Origin: Mesodorylaimus sp. YZB2_4
Taxonomy: Eukaryota; Nematoda; Enoplea; Dorylaimida; Dorylaimidae
Reading direction: 5' to 3'
Assembly: GCA_030248295.1 (NCBI GenBank)
Contig: JASANH010001445.1
Coordinates: forward strand, 1-64,000
Length of the DNA stretch: 64,000 nt
Shown piece by piece: positions 23,663-35,963 of this stretch (position 1 is the stretch's first letter; each line of letters opens with the position of its first letter). The translations under genes and the position numbers were made by a program. Under the pieces are notes generated by a model that searched no databases, was not told where the DNA came from, and worked only from the letters and a program-made list of their open reading frames with translations.

Positions 23663-24298
23663 ATGACTTTAACCGCTGCCCTTCAGTTGCAAGTTCACAC
23701 CGAATCGACACAATTCAGATACTGGCGATCGCTGAAAATCTTATCGGTGATTATCCTGATTACAGGATTTTTACTAATCGTATTGGAAATTTTTACGTCT
23801 ATCCTTACTGATCGTCTTTTCTATGTGGATAATAAGCCGTACACTGGCGCATGGGCTGGCCTGATGGGAATTACGTGTGGAGGTCTGGGTGTGGGTACAT
23901 TTCGGAACAAGTGGATCAACAAACGCCGGATGATGGCGTATTTTGCACTGGCAATAATCGTCATGGTCTGCGATATCTGCGTGCTGGGATTTGCTTCCTT
24001 CTTTCTTCACCGGACGTCAGCATATGAAAATACGATGTACTGGGACCACAGAAAAGGAAGATATGAATATTACATAAACTTCTTTCCTGCAGACGATAAA
24101 CACTGGCTCAGAACCTTGAATGCTTCGTTATCTTTTCTGCTCATCGCTGGCTTGGTTCAAAGTAAGTATAACATAACGATGCTGCTGTTGCTCGGGGGTG
24201 AATGTCATTACTTTATAGTTTTGAGCTGTATCGCCTCAATGGCCTTGCTCTGTCGTTATTTGGAATGCCGATCATCGAGACCCATCACTCCCTCTTGA
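23663..24298 (+). CDS. Four-membrane-segment protein, family member C (192 aa)
   Basis: Exons 23663-24161 and 24219-24298 join at phase 1 (GTAAGT donor, TTTATAG acceptor). It has four hydrophobic segments, the block GLMGITCGGLGVG, a longer Tyr-rich second extracellular loop than member A, and the conserved post-splice SCIASMALLCRY. The intron is also open in frame, so an unspliced form would encode a longer variant. It is the third of four homologues in the window and lies 1.3 kb from member B in the same orientation, consistent with tandem duplication. Confidence 0.78.
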   Translation: MTLTAALQLQVHTESTQFRYWRSLKILSVIILITGFLLIVLEIFTSILTDRLFYVDNKPYTGAWAGLMGITCGGLGVGTFRNKWINKRRMMAYFALAIIVMVCDICVLGFASFFLHRTSAYENTMYWDHRKGRYEYYINFFPADDKHWLRTLNASLSFLLIAGLVQSKYNITMLLLLGGECHYFIVLSCIASMALLCRYLECRSSRPITPS

Positions 24299-24309
24299 TT
24301 GGGTGACGC

Positions 24310-26210
24310 TCTGTTCAAGCAGTGTGATCAGGTGAATCAGACGAGTTCTGAGCTGGTCGGCTGAGTCTGGTGCACATTTTAGACAGTCAGTGGGGTTGCT
24401 TTGAAGCAGAAAGTCATAGACGATGGTGAAAGTGGGTAACTTACTTTGAAAACCATGTGATTAAAAAGGAAATTTGTTGAAAAATAGAAATAGAGAGCCG
24501 GATACTTGTATTATCTTAAGTGCTGAGTGCAAAAGAAGCAAGCTGTATGAGAGAAAGTGTTGCGGTCTATACATACTGAGCATGCCATATTAGGTCGAGT
24601 CTACGAACTGAAAAAATTTCTGGTAACGCTGAGCAGTGAAATTCGCGGCTCGTCCTAGGACTAACCACTTGATAGAGAATACTCAAGCCACAGGAACGAC
24701 ACCCACTCTCACGATTGTTGAGTTTTCTTAGTTTCCGTCGGCCACATTTTCTTCGTACGCCTGCCAGGCTTGCTTCTAACTGTACTAGCCGACAAAAAAT
24801 GCTTTTTGTCTTGCTTTGCCGACTGGTATTTTGCCAGTTCACGCGCCCCGCTAAAGATGCTCGCACATTCCAAGAAAACAGATCAAAATCAACATTCGAC
24901 AACGAGAATGCTTCATTTGCTGTATTCTGACTTGCATTGCTCGTTTATACAATGAAGATATGACGCTGATATGTAGTTTATCGTTTGCTATCGTGAAGAA
25001 GTTTGTCTACGCAGACCCCAGCAATCAGATCAGACGCTCCCCTCTGGTTTACACTAACCAATACCTGTGCACTACCAGTACCATGAAAAATGCAATACCT
25101 CGTTATCTTGTTATTCAGCAATTGCTGAGATAACAAATTAGCATTCGATCAACCTATCATGCGTATCATTTTACTTTCGCAGTCAACTGGCTTTTTGCTA
25201 GAAACTCGTCGACACTCACGACTCACGATATAATTCACGACATTGGATATAATTCACGATCAATGCATTCCTTCTAAAATGTATGTGCGTTGACGCGCAT
25301 AGAAATAATTCATTTCTCTCGTCTTCATATCTGGTTTGTTTTATTTGCGCGGCTTGAGTTGCGCACACCACTTTTCATCTGACTTACTAAACGTACAGTC
25401 GGTAGAAGAAAATGTACAGAATTTGCACTTATACTGTACTTATCATTGAGAGACCCGCGCTGTTAGTTTTCTCAGCGAAAAGTAAATGACATGACATAAC
25501 TCTTTAAGCTGCGTGAATGACGTTTCAATTTTGATTCGTATTTTCTTTTTTAATTGGAGGTTTTTATTTCGTTTTGTTCGATTGCTCATTGGCACTTGTT
25601 AAAAACACTTTCGAAAGAACAACAGTCAAGGAAAATTTTATTTGAACTTATGATGGTGAGAAAAGAGAAAACAGAAGGGCCGAATTCTTCAGTGATGGAA
25701 GTTCAGAAAGGTAAACTTATTTCTTTCGTGAAGCCCATTTTGTTGAACAAAAAAAGTACTGTACCCTTGGCATAATTGGTGATTCAAGATGGAACAGACA
25801 AGAAGTCAAAGGACAGTAACTAACGTTTAGGGTCTCGTATAGGTTTATTGCAAAGAAATGAAATCGCTCGCAAGTTATTGCCGCTGTAAACCCAATTAAT
25901 CCCCCCTTATCGAGAAATTTCATTTTATTTGCTTTTACGATTTACTGGTTAGCACTTCAGTGTGACGATTTTTCTTCCATCAACACATCCTCCAATCACT
26001 GCCCAGCATGCCTGCGCATAGACTGGCCAGATAACCCTTATCTAATTTACGTTTCGGCACGTATGATCCTCGTCCAGCAACCAGTCCTGCTGTGCTGCGG
26101 AGCATGCATGTGCTGAAAGTTCAGGTTTTTACATGACAGTCTACTGTAGTTAGCCAAAAGGTGTGGAGCATATACGCTCGGTGAAACTGCCCTTGGTTTT
26201 AGCACTTCTG
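24310..26210. other. No gene seen; possible upstream region of the ferroportin gene
   Basis: AT-rich sequence. A short ATG frame at about 25651-25710 followed by GGTAAAC could be a 5' exon, but no partner exon was found. No repeat copies were recognised. Confidence 0.4.
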
Positions 26211-26222
26211 AGCGAACAGAGA

Positions 26223-29200
26223 ATGGACAATCATCCGCTGGAAGAAAACGCTGGTCGATGTACGCGTTTTGGAAAATTTCTAAGAAGTGCAGAGGCCAAA
26301 TTGTACTGCAGCTACTTTTTATCAGCATGGGTAAGAGACTAAATCAATTTAGTCTGTTTATTCTAAAGTGATTGATGGATTTCAGGGAGATCGCATGTGG
26401 GCATTTGCCTTGAGCATTGCGCTGGGCATTATTGGTGGCGACTTGCAATACACTGCTGCCAGTGGACTGGTCAATTCGGCTGCAGTCTTACTTCTAGGAT
26501 CTTTCGTTGGAAGATGGATTGATAAGACACCTAGACTGAAAGGTAGCGTGTTTCAAAATCCCAAAAGACGTGCGTATTTGTTAATCTTCCCCTTTTAGCC
26601 GCCAGAACATCACTGACCTCGAACAATTGGAGCGTCGCCTTGTCTTCGCTTATTTTAATAATTTTGCTGTTCTTTTCAAATGAAATCACCCCGATTTGGA
26701 ATGGAGCGTTATCCATCCTGCTGATAGTCGTCAGCATCATTTTATGCGCGTGCAGTATGCTAGCTGGCGTTGGTACGAAAATATGCATAACAAAAGATTG
26801 GATAGTGGTCATTTGCGGGTCAGACAAAGAAAAACTAGCAGGTATTGTACGGTTTTGACTTCATTCTCATCGTCAGAGCAAGCGAGAGAATTTAGGAATC
26901 CACTTTATCTAATCGTCACCTGAATTTTACAGAAATCAACGCTATGATGGTTCGTATCGACATGGCGGCCATGGTACTCAGTCCATTGCTTGCTGGTCAG
27001 GTCATGGCCTCATTCGGCACTGGCTGGGGATGTGTATTTATTGGTTGCTGGAATGTCGGATCATTTTTCATTGAATATTACATGCTGTGGGCTGTCTACA
27101 ACTCGTGTCCTGCCTTGGCTTTGAAAGGACACCGGACGGAAACGAGCGGAACCGCTAATCGTGAGATCCCATTCCCTGATGTCGAGCCCGCTGCGCATGT
27201 TGCATCATCGCCTCATGAGCAACTCAGTGAGACCTACCCCAATAAATGCGGAAAGCTGGGATCGGCTCTCCAAAATGAATTGATGTCGATTGTCAGCAGT
27301 TACCGCATTTATTCCAAACAACCAGTGCTGCCCGCTGGCCTGACCCTAGCCTTTCTCTACCTTACTGTGTTGGCCTTCGACGGTACCACCATCGTCTACA
27401 TCCTTTCTCTAGGCATGCCCGAAAATCTAATCGCTGCATGCCAAGGACTGGGTGCAATCATGGGCATGGCGGGCAGTGTTCTCTATCCCAGACTGCGCCG
27501 ACGCATTGGATTGGATCGAACCGGTCTGATCGCCCTGACCATGGAATGGGTCTTCTTACTTTTGCCGGTTATCTCGATTTGGTTACCTGGAAGTAATTTC
27601 CAACCATCAGCAGTGTTCAATGGAGAGGATAGAGTGAAACCAGTGAACTGTACTGGTTTGGAAAGAACGTGGCCTGACGCCAGTGGAGATGGAAACTCTA
27701 CATTGGATTACACTGGTGGTTGCGGCAATGCTACGGACAGTAATGGTTGGATCAATGCACATCACTCAATGGCGTCGCTGGGGGCTTTCCTTGCAGGAAT
27801 TATTCTGTCTCGAATGGGTAGGTCTGCGCTCAGGTCCGACATTGGGTCTCAAAGCCCAACTCATTATTTGGGTTGTGGGTTGGGTTTGGGCGGGTTCTGG
27901 GTTGTGGAGGTTGACCTATTCTCGAACCCAAGAAAAAAGCCACTTTTCCACTTGGGGTCAGCCTTTTCGTTAGAAAGAGCATGTGATTGGTAAGCGCAGC
28001 GTACTGAAGCCACTGCGATATGATGTCCTTTGGTTTCGAGTCGACAGATCTTGGTGTGACAAAAGCGTACCGTACTTAAGTCGTGAGCACAATTCAGTTA
28101 ATGAGATCGTTGCCATGATAGAAGACCCTGGCTACTCGAGTGCCCAGTGCCACCAGTGAACCGAGGAATCGTCTGTGAGCAGATGATATCGGGCTCTGCC
28201 CTGATCTCTTGTCGACTCGCGGTCACGGGGACGCCAGATTATCTTCCTTTGCAAACACACTCCTTGAATATGTTCCTTGTAATATATCCTTGGGATGTCC
28301 CTTGCATGTGACTTTATGAACCAGTCTAAATGAGTTACACGTTACAAGTCCACAAGTGACTCGTGCTTCATAAAAAAATACTGTAGCATCAACATTTCCG
28401 AATGTTACAGGAATGTTTGGGGTTTGTTTTCTGGGTATGGCTCACTCGACTACTCAAAAATGCATTCATCGCAAGGTCACGTTTTTGGGTCACTGTATGT
28501 GCACTGTGAAAATGTGGTACCTGGACCCCTGGGAAGGCTCTACCACTAACCTCCCAACTTCTCTGTCAGAGGAGACTTTCGAGTAAAGCCACTATCCTAA
28601 GATTGCTTTTCCTGGGAAAGTTTAGTAAGGAATGATAGCAATTTCACGAAAACTGAACTTCAATGAATGCAAGTGGTTTATCTTGGTTTTAGTCAATTTT
28701 ACAAAAAATATGGTTTTTATGGTTGGGCTTTGATTCATTAGCGAACGGGTTGGGTTTGACTTTTCAAAAGTGGGTTTCGGTTAGGTTTTGGTCGAACAGT
28801 GAGCCCACAGTCAGACCTGGGTCCTTGCGCAGATTTTTGCTGTCCCTGCAGTCGATGCTCCTGATGGTGACAAGAGTAGCGCTGTCAAGTGGGTCCTAAT
28901 GCAGTGGCTTATCACCGTAAACTGCCCTACTCTTTAGGCAGTTCAGACATAGCTCTGTTGAGATACGTGCACGCATACAGGATCAATACGGGATTTTAGC
29001 CATGCATCAACACAGAAAATAAAACGTGTTCAGCATCAGAAGGGCGATGGCCTCATACGAGTACCTTCTGCCGTGCTCTGACACTAATTTTCATTTTGTA
29101 GGTTTGTGGATGGCCGACTTGACCATTTCCCAAATTTTTCAAGAACTCATCGCTGAACATGAACGTGGCGTTGTGAATGGAGTTCAAAATTCGATCAATA

Positions 29201-29493
29201 GTATTATGGACATTGCGAAATGCATTTTAGTCATTATCCTGCCGAATCCTCGCACTTTTGGAATCCTTATTATCATTTCTTGGCTGGCGGTCTTTGCAGG
29301 TTATGGCTGTTATTGCTCCTACTCCCGCAGAAAACGCGGTCACTTATTGCCTTTCCACAATCAGTTCCAGGCCTGTGTGGGCAAAGATGGCAGAATCAGT
29401 ACTGTCCAAGTGGCACCAGTTGGATCAGAAATGATGGAAGTGACGAGTGGAGAGACAAGATTTAGACAGAAAGAAGCAGCGTATGGAGAATGA
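26223..29493 (+). CDS. Ferroportin-like iron exporter (SLC40 family), 594 aa
   Basis: Five exons, 26223-26330, 26386-26542, 26599-26841, 26933-27817 and 29102-29493, join in frame. Ferroportin exports ferrous iron across the plasma membrane. Family marks are clear: AWGDRMWAFALS, then VGRWIDKTPRLK, ITKDWIVVICGSDKEKLA followed by NAMMVRID, a long hydrophilic central loop, a glycosylatable extracellular loop (about residues 430-470), and GLWMADLTISQ, ERGVVNGVQNS and LPNPRTFG in the last exon. The cytosolic N-terminus is about 35 residues and the length matches the family. Intron 4 (1,284 bp) is the only long one and contains repeat-like sequence. Nothing suggests a pseudogene. Confidence 0.93.
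27831..28819. repeat. Probable transposon-derived insertion in ferroportin intron 4
   Basis: The ends CAGGTCCGACATTGGG (27831) and, on the reverse strand, CAGGTCTGACTGTGGG (28819) form an imperfect inverted repeat. The interior near both ends is rich in GGGTTGGG-type runs. No clean target-site duplication was found, so the boundaries are uncertain. Confidence 0.45.
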
Positions 29494-29724
29494 TAGAAAC
29501 TTGAGGAAGTTGAGTGAGGAAGTTTTGCTATAGACGTTGCAATTCAAGCATAGGCTGTTTCGCCAAAATCTTTTTTTTTGTCATAATTACTTTTTTTGTT
29601 AGTTTCTGCCTCGAACAGTAATGCAACTTGTAGTTTTCACCGAGTTGATATACCTATAGTATTGTGTGGATGTGCGGAACCAATACTTTGCGACAGCGTA
29701 GCAGCCTCACACCAGGTTCTTTGA

Positions 29725-30060
29725 GGGCAATTTCGTGGCGCTTTTGTAGAGTGGGAGGACATCTAAATACTCAAATGCGAGGAGCTCCATGAAAGTTTGG
29801 CGAATTTCAAGAAAATCATCTCTCGCTAATCTTCTTTAGGGCCAGAAAGCCAAATTTTACCGCCTTAACCCACAGCCGCTCCTATGCAACACAATAACTG
29901 GCGAACCCTGCCAGAGCGCCTTTGCTAGCTTGAGTGGAGCCCGCTTGAAAAATATTCAGAAAATTCCTTCGACAAAACGTGTCATTTCTAAGGTTACACC
30001 TCAGTACGGTACCAAGTTTCGTGCTCCTAACTCTTATACTGTGGATCACCAGATCGGCTA
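29725..30060 (+). repeat. Unclassified repeat Rep3, copy 1
   Basis: Matches 35295-35640 over about 340 bases (shared blocks gagctccatgaaag, ggcgaattt, acaataactggcgaaccct/cgcaataactggcgagccct, agcgcctttgctagc). A further match resumes at about 30675-30780 versus 35675-35770, so copy 1 was split by the SINE insertion between about 30065 and 30530. Confidence 0.7.
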
Positions 30061-30109
30061 GTACGTGGGATCAACATACGCTAATAAGGCCATTGCGCGG
30101 CGACCCACG

Positions 30110-30520
30110 CAAGAACCCCAAAAATGCGGCCACATTGGTGCAGCGGTTCAGCATTCGTCTCTGTATTGCTTTGGAGCGAGTGGCTCTGGTGATGGAGGTC
30201 GGTTTGCGAACCATAGACCCTCGCTGACCTTGCGTGCCAGGCCGTGGGTGACTCACCTGGTAGCGTCGCGGTGCTCCGAGTGGAGAGACGGAAGGCAAAT
30301 GCTAGGAGACAGTCTCGGTTGTCGAACACTGACAGGGTTCAAAGCCATTGCCCGAGGAAGTCGGTGTCCAATCCAGGATGCCCTCACACCCTGGTGCTAC
30401 TAGAGGAGTCACGCAGAGGGGAGCTGCTGTGTGCTGGTCCCCTCACAGCCCTGCTTCGAAGGTCTGACTGCTGGCCAGCTAAAGGCAAAACGGCCGACGG
30501 CCAAAAAAAATTTAAGAAGT
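30110..30520 (+). mobile_element. tRNA-derived SINE family 1, near full length
   Basis: The head (gcggccacattggtgcagcgg, then gtattgctttggagcgagtgg) aligns with the tRNA-like head at 40786 but lacks about 20 bases including the B box. The body has gccaggccgtgggtgact, cggtgctccgagtggagaga and acagtctcgg blocks. The end carries ggccagctaaaggcaaaacgg followed by an A-rich tail. Confidence 0.75.
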
Positions 30521-31544
30521 ATGCCAAAAATGGCATTGGGAGTCGTTATTACTGACGTTATTAATCTCCTTTTAGCCAAGGCTCGAAGAATGATGGAACC
30601 AAAGCGCCTGTGTGTCGGGCGCAAAACTCAGGAGACGGCATTGATGGAGCAGAAATAGTGAAGATTTTTTTATTTTTCCAGTTTCAATCTTACCTTCGTC
30701 GAACTTTCAGCTGCTTGATCGAAACCTTGAAAAAGCTCTAAAAGAAATGGGTTTACTTACGATTAGCATGAATATACCCTCGCAGGTGTAACCAGCGCAC
30801 TCAGGCCAGGCGGCGGAAGAGATGAGAGATCTAAATCTCCAGAGCAAAAACTCTATGTCGGGACTATGAACACCGGCCGACAAACCTATGGAGGCAGCAA
30901 TAAGTTGGATGACGCGCATCTTGCGTGGCAACCGCTCAGTCTTTGATATTTGATCGTTCTTCTCACCATTGATTGAGCTGGATCGGGCGCATGGTTGTAA
31001 TCGCCAGGCTGCTTTGTGATCGCATCTGTCATTGTTTGCATTCGTTCAAAACAGCAGTCTTCGCTTTGCTTGTAGATACAGTATTACTCGCACATTTCCT
31101 CTCGATTTTTTCTCTATTAGAACGTTCTTCTCGATAGATATGCAGTATGCGTTGCGCAAAATCTAACTCGGCTTTTTTAGTTTGGATTCGAGAGGTATGG
31201 CTCTATAGTTAAACCGGACAATCGGATGATCATGATATTCATCGACTACACTTCCCGTGCACGGATCACTTATAACCCGTGCTTGCTTCCATCTTTGTTC
31301 TTTAGCATTCATCTTTGCCATGTTTTCGCCTGTTTTCTGTGCACCCTAATTACTGATGCGCTCTTGTTTGGATTCACAATTTTAGCGTGGAATCGACCTG
31401 GGAGAAGGGACAAAAAAGAATGAGTAGAGCCTGGAGAATGCAACAATGTGAAGAACAGTAAGGGACCAGTTTGTAGAAAATCAGTAACTTTACCAACATA
31501 CCTGTATGTTCAAAAAAAATCCAGACAAAATGAACTGCCCACAG

Positions 31545-33131
31545 CAGAGTCCTGCATGGGTACCCGTACCCGGCGGGCATGGGTACGGGTATGGGTTTGG
31601 GTAAGAGGCGACGGGTACGGGTACTCGTTCTTGTTTAATTTTTTTATCCATATTCATGACAGCGCTGCTAATTAAATTAAAATCTTACATTTTGTGATTG
31701 TTTTTAGCGAAACAGTTCTGATCTCTGCTATTTTAAGGCTAGTTGTGACTAGTGTCGATATTCATATTCATATCTAATCGATATTATTTGACATTTCGAT
31801 ATCGAAGTCATATCCATATCTACCTACTATCTGTTTTCTTTGGGAATGTTCAAGCGGCACGTGAAGGGCGAGCATATATTCAAGAAAACAGGTGATATAT
31901 TACATCTTTTCACAACCAAGATATTGACAAGAAGACATGGATATTTGAGCGCTTTTGAGATTTGAAAATGGTTATTTACTGCAAAATTGGTTTATGTCGA
32001 AAAACCGCTTATGCGCCATCGTTGGAGGACGTCAAGACCCCTAGTGGTGTGTCACATGACACGACACGACTGACTGACTGACTTCTTGCTTATCTGTCTA
32101 AGATCCTATCACAGCAGCGGCAAAAAATTTTAAAAAAAAACAAAGATAAAATGATGCTGTAAAAGCTGGATTTAAGTGGAAATTTTCCTGGAAGATAAAA
32201 CTTCAGTAGAGCATCTTCTATTAGAAAACTTTGAAACAAGGTAGAAGGAAAGATGAAGGAGTATTTCTGAGCTTCTAAGAGGGGGCCGAGGGAAAATAAG
32301 GGTGTGGCGCTAGGAGTCCATACTTGTACAGTGTATGACAGATATGCAACAAATACTGCAACCTTGACCCTTTGCAGGATCCAAGTCACTTTCACTCATA
32401 TGTCAGCGGATCCTTAGATTAGGACAGCTGGTCGCTTTGATGTAGGATAGTACTTTCTTGCATGCATGTCCTGCGACTCACGATCAGACACGTCTCGTCC
32501 AACTGTGAAACTTAGTCCTGCACACAAACTATGTAGCTTGTTTTATCTACAGTTATTGTTGTTGACCTCTCCAGACAAGCTACCCTAGCTATAAAAAATA
32601 AAGTTAAGTGGTAGCAGAGTCACGAATCTAGGTATCATGGGCTGTTGCTCATTCTTGATAGAGTGTGTGCATTGGTCACCTTTGGGTCATAGGTCAGCCA
32701 TGAATGCCAAAAATGCCTTTGGCTAAACATTTCAAAATGCACTTTTTATCACGTTCAACTTGGTTACTCTCTCCAACATGAATGCAGTTTCATTCAAAGT
32801 TTCAGGCTGTCGGGCTGTCTTCATCTTCAAAAAAGACATTGTTCAGGCTTTTAGCGCTAAAGCATTTTGCTCAGATTACTTCTTACTGCTTTATGAAAGT
32901 CTTTTATCTTGGGACAGTGAATAAACTTCGGAATGAAAATTGAACGAGTTTCGTTGGAAACTCTGGTTTTCTGTGACTATGAATTGATTACTTGTCTGTT
33001 TTTATACTCCATTCGAACATTTATCGAAAAACCGGGTACGGGTATGGGTGGGTAAGGTACGCCGGATACGGGTACAGGGTGGTCCAGCGGGTACGGGAAG
33101 GGTACGATTTCCATACCCGTGCAGGACCCTG
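31545..33131. mobile_element. hAT-like non-autonomous element, 1.59 kb
   Basis: The terminal inverted repeats are CAGAGTCCTGCATGGGTA (left) and, on the reverse strand, CAGGGTCCTGCACGGGTA (right). They are flanked by GCCCACAG and GCCGACAT, a 6-of-8 target-site match. Subterminal runs of GGGTACGGG occur at both ends. The interior holds an inverted copy of Rep2 (31740-32690) and no transposase frame. Confidence 0.75.
31740..32690 (-). repeat. Interspersed repeat Rep2, inverted copy
   Basis: Reverse complement of 9284-10190 with moderate divergence, lying inside the hAT-like element. Confidence 0.75.
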
Positions 33132-33350
33132 GCCGACATGTACACCAAAAAAGCACAGCAAAAGTCAGTCGATTCCGGCCTACATGTATGTAGAGACTTG
33201 CTGGTTTTCTAAAAGCTGTGCTTCACTTTACACTGTCGTATTCTCCCCTGTTGCAGGGGGCTATCCTGATTATCTGTTGTTCTGTCTCACAGATCAGTCG
33301 GTTCTTTTGTTTGATTTATCGCATGCAGTTTTACATAGAACGTGATTGCC

Positions 33351-33665
33351 ATGCGTAAGTATGACTCGCCTCAAACTGTTCCATACACGATCAATCTGAC
33401 AGACATGAACGACGACAAGTCGTTTTTAGAGTTTACTTACAACGGGGAAATGTCAAAGAAGGGCGCTACGAGTAAATTTATGAGAGCTATCGACATGACG
33501 TTCGGGGGCACTTGGCACGTGATCGTGGGTCGAGATTTTGGATGTCGAGTCAGCCACGCTCCTGGTTCTCTGGTCTTTTTCTACGCCGGCAACAAAGCAG
33601 TCCTCATTTTCAAGTTTGAAGCCGAAGAACCCGAAGTAAGCGAGGAAAGTGACGAGTCAGTGTGA
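33351..33665 (+). pseudogene. LC8-type dynein-light-chain-like copy 1, exon-intron deletion
   Basis: An open frame of about 104 residues starts at ATG 33351 (MRKYDSPQTVPYTI). The C-terminal half, with GGTWHVIVGRDFGCRVSH and VFFYAGNKAVLIFK, is the dimerising and target-binding core of LC8/dynein light chains. Compared with copy 2 (35964), the end of exon 1 and the front of the intron are deleted. The last bases of the intron (TCGTTTTTAG) are now read as codons giving SFLE. The first helix region of LC8 is therefore shortened. An acidic tail follows. It may still make a protein, but its fold is probably impaired. Confidence 0.7.
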
Positions 33666-34926
33666 CTGCCTACTTTTCCATGTCATACAGTATGAAGTTT
33701 ATGTTCGCCTCATTCTGCTTGAGGCGCTTGGTGCTAGTTTATTGCTGTTTATGGTGCGTGTCTGCTGTTTGATGATACTGGTAGTGAGCTTGCAGAGGTA
33801 ACGCCAATACAAGCGACAGTCTGCGATTTATCGATTTATCTGCACATTAAAAACAGACGACCATTATGTATAGCGGTCCTTCTGACACGGGCAGGCAGAG
33901 TGGTGGTGTAAATCGATAGCTGAGAGGCTCATCGTCAGACAGGACGAAAGCTGGCGGTACTAATACTCTACGTACAGTGTAATACAAAAGTCCGGTTACG
34001 TCAGTATTTAAAAAACCCCGCGAAAGTCAGGCTACGCCGAGTATGGAATCGCGAAGGCACCTAAGTCTGCTTGACCTGGTTGAAAATCGCTGACTTATCT
34101 TAAAAATTAGCGTTGGTATCACCATGGAAGCAAAACGTGAATTTCATTTTTCCGAAGTATTATCAATGAGATTTTCACAGCTGAGCTGGTCTGTCTCGTT
34201 GTCAGTCGATTACGGGAACCCTGCACCATGAAGTCTGGACATCTCGCGACTAGGGCCTTCAAGGCATCAAAGGCGTAACAGAACTTTCGTGCCACCCTGT
34301 AGAAGGGACACAAGTGACATCTGCCATCGATCAAACGCCAATTACGAACAAAAAATCGATAAGCTACTACTTCACTCAAATTATAAAGCTGAAACTGATC
34401 AGCTAATGAAGAAGCACAATCAATCCTGAGCGAAGTGACTGCCAAAAACATGGGTCACAATGCTGCTGGAATTTATGAGATAGCCACCAATACCAACTAC
34501 CCCACCAGTAATAAACCACATCAGTCCTGTCCCTACCATCAACAGCGTTAAAATGATCATTGATCACGTTGAGCGAGACCCGGCTCTAGCTGCAAGCGGC
34601 GAAAGAATCCAACTACGAGTATCTCTTCATCTCCTGCGCACGACATAATCTGCAGAAGAACCCAAATCGCATTTGCAGGCTGTGTCACTTTCACCATCTT
34701 TGGAACAAAATCTTGGATTCAGGAGCCTGCTCCTGCAAACTGCTCCGGTTCTCAAATAGTTTCTGTCGCGAAATTGCATGGAGTAGCACGAAAGCTGAAC
34801 CTCCAGAGCCCCAAAACGCGACAAACCAGAGCTCGAATGCTTAAACTGCTTGTCAAGGAAATATAGAAGAGCCAATTCTTCGCTCTAAAGGGTATAACGA
34901 CTACAGATTCCTTGACTTTTTCCTTA

Positions 34927-35035
34927 CTAAAACCAAGCCTGGCAGGCGTGGCAGAGAAGTCGGCCGATCGAGGTCGGCGAGACAAAAACATCGATTGAAG
35001 CATGGCGAGTCTTGCAGCTACACCCAAAGCCTAGT
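34927..35035 (-). mobile_element. Old LTR fragment of the TRIM family
   Basis: Resembles the minus strand of the solo LTR at 48100-48295 (aaccaagcctggcaggcg, then gtcggc hairpin and gacaaaaac). The paralogous position in the duplicated segment, 38212-38330, holds the matching fragment, so it predates the duplication. Confidence 0.6.
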
Positions 35036-35294
35036 TGGGTTCTGACGCGTATTCCAGGAGCTTCCAAAGCCATGGTATACGCGCAGATATGGTGGCAAGT
35101 ACAGTAAAGAGGAAGCTTAAACATCCTTCTGCCAGGGGATGCATTCTTAATTGCAAGCCGTTAACGGTGCGAAGGAAGTCAATTTAAGTCTTTACTATTT
35201 ACGCACTCCAATCGATAAAAATTACTCGTTAGTTTTCACTGCATTTAAACATATCCAAATCCTAACTCCAAATCCTAAAACTACCCCAAATATT

Positions 35295-35640
35295 TTGTGG
35301 GCAGTTTCATGGCGTTTTTTTTGTGTGTGAGGATCTAAATACTGGTATGGCTGGGGAGCTCCATGAAAGCTAGGCGAATTTCCTGAAAATCTTTTGTTGC
35401 TAATCGTTTAGGAATCCAAATTTCACCTCAATAATCCACAGCCGTTTCCCTCCAACGCAATAACTGGCGAGCCCTACTAGAGCGCCTTTGCTAGCATGCG
35501 TGGGACACGATTGGAAAGATATCCAGAAAATTCCTTCAGTAAAATGTATCACTTCAAAAGTTGCACGGTACAGCTCAGCACCAAATTTTTTGCTCTCAAC
35601 TCTCACAGATATCCCAATCGGTTAAACGTCTGTATATCAA
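35295..35640 (+). repeat. Unclassified repeat Rep3, copy 2
   Basis: Uninterrupted counterpart of 29725-30060; the match continues at 35675-35770. An intron-like TTTTCAG and GTAAGT lie at about 35679 and 35740, which may mean that Rep3 carries decayed exons of a multicopy gene. No protein is recognisable. Confidence 0.65.
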
Positions 35641-35963
35641 GTACAGCTGAGGAGAGTAAGAATCCTTCATGTTTTCAGGTTCAATGCCTCCGTTAAACTT
35701 TCAGCAGCTTTATGTAAACCTCGAAGAAAGACGAAAAAAGTAAGTCTACTCACGACTAGGCATGGCTGTATATACTGTTCTTTTTTTAGCACGCGGACTG
35801 TAAATTTTTGGTTGAGAACCTACTACAGGTAGGTACTGATTTTCTAAATACTGTGGTATGTATACTTTACACTTGTATTCTCCGGGAGAAATATCCTCGT
35901 TCTCTTTCGTTCCATCTCACAGGTCAGTCGGTTCTTCTGTTCGGCACGAATTTTTAGTACGTG

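Larger units (their letters stand above)
33270..35160 (+). repeat. Segmental duplication, copy 1
   Basis: About 1.9 kb that aligns in order with 35910-38400: the LC8-like gene, its 3' flank (ctgtttatggtg, gcagaggtaa, tctgcgatttatcg), the ccctgt-g-ggcaca block and a terminal LTR-like fragment. Copy 2 is longer mainly because of the TRIM at 37082-37996. Confidence 0.8.

Noticed and set aside
24567-24955. Overlapping frames on both strands near 24.7 kb
   Set aside because: No domain, start context, paralogue or splice partners; Ser/Arg-rich chance frames.
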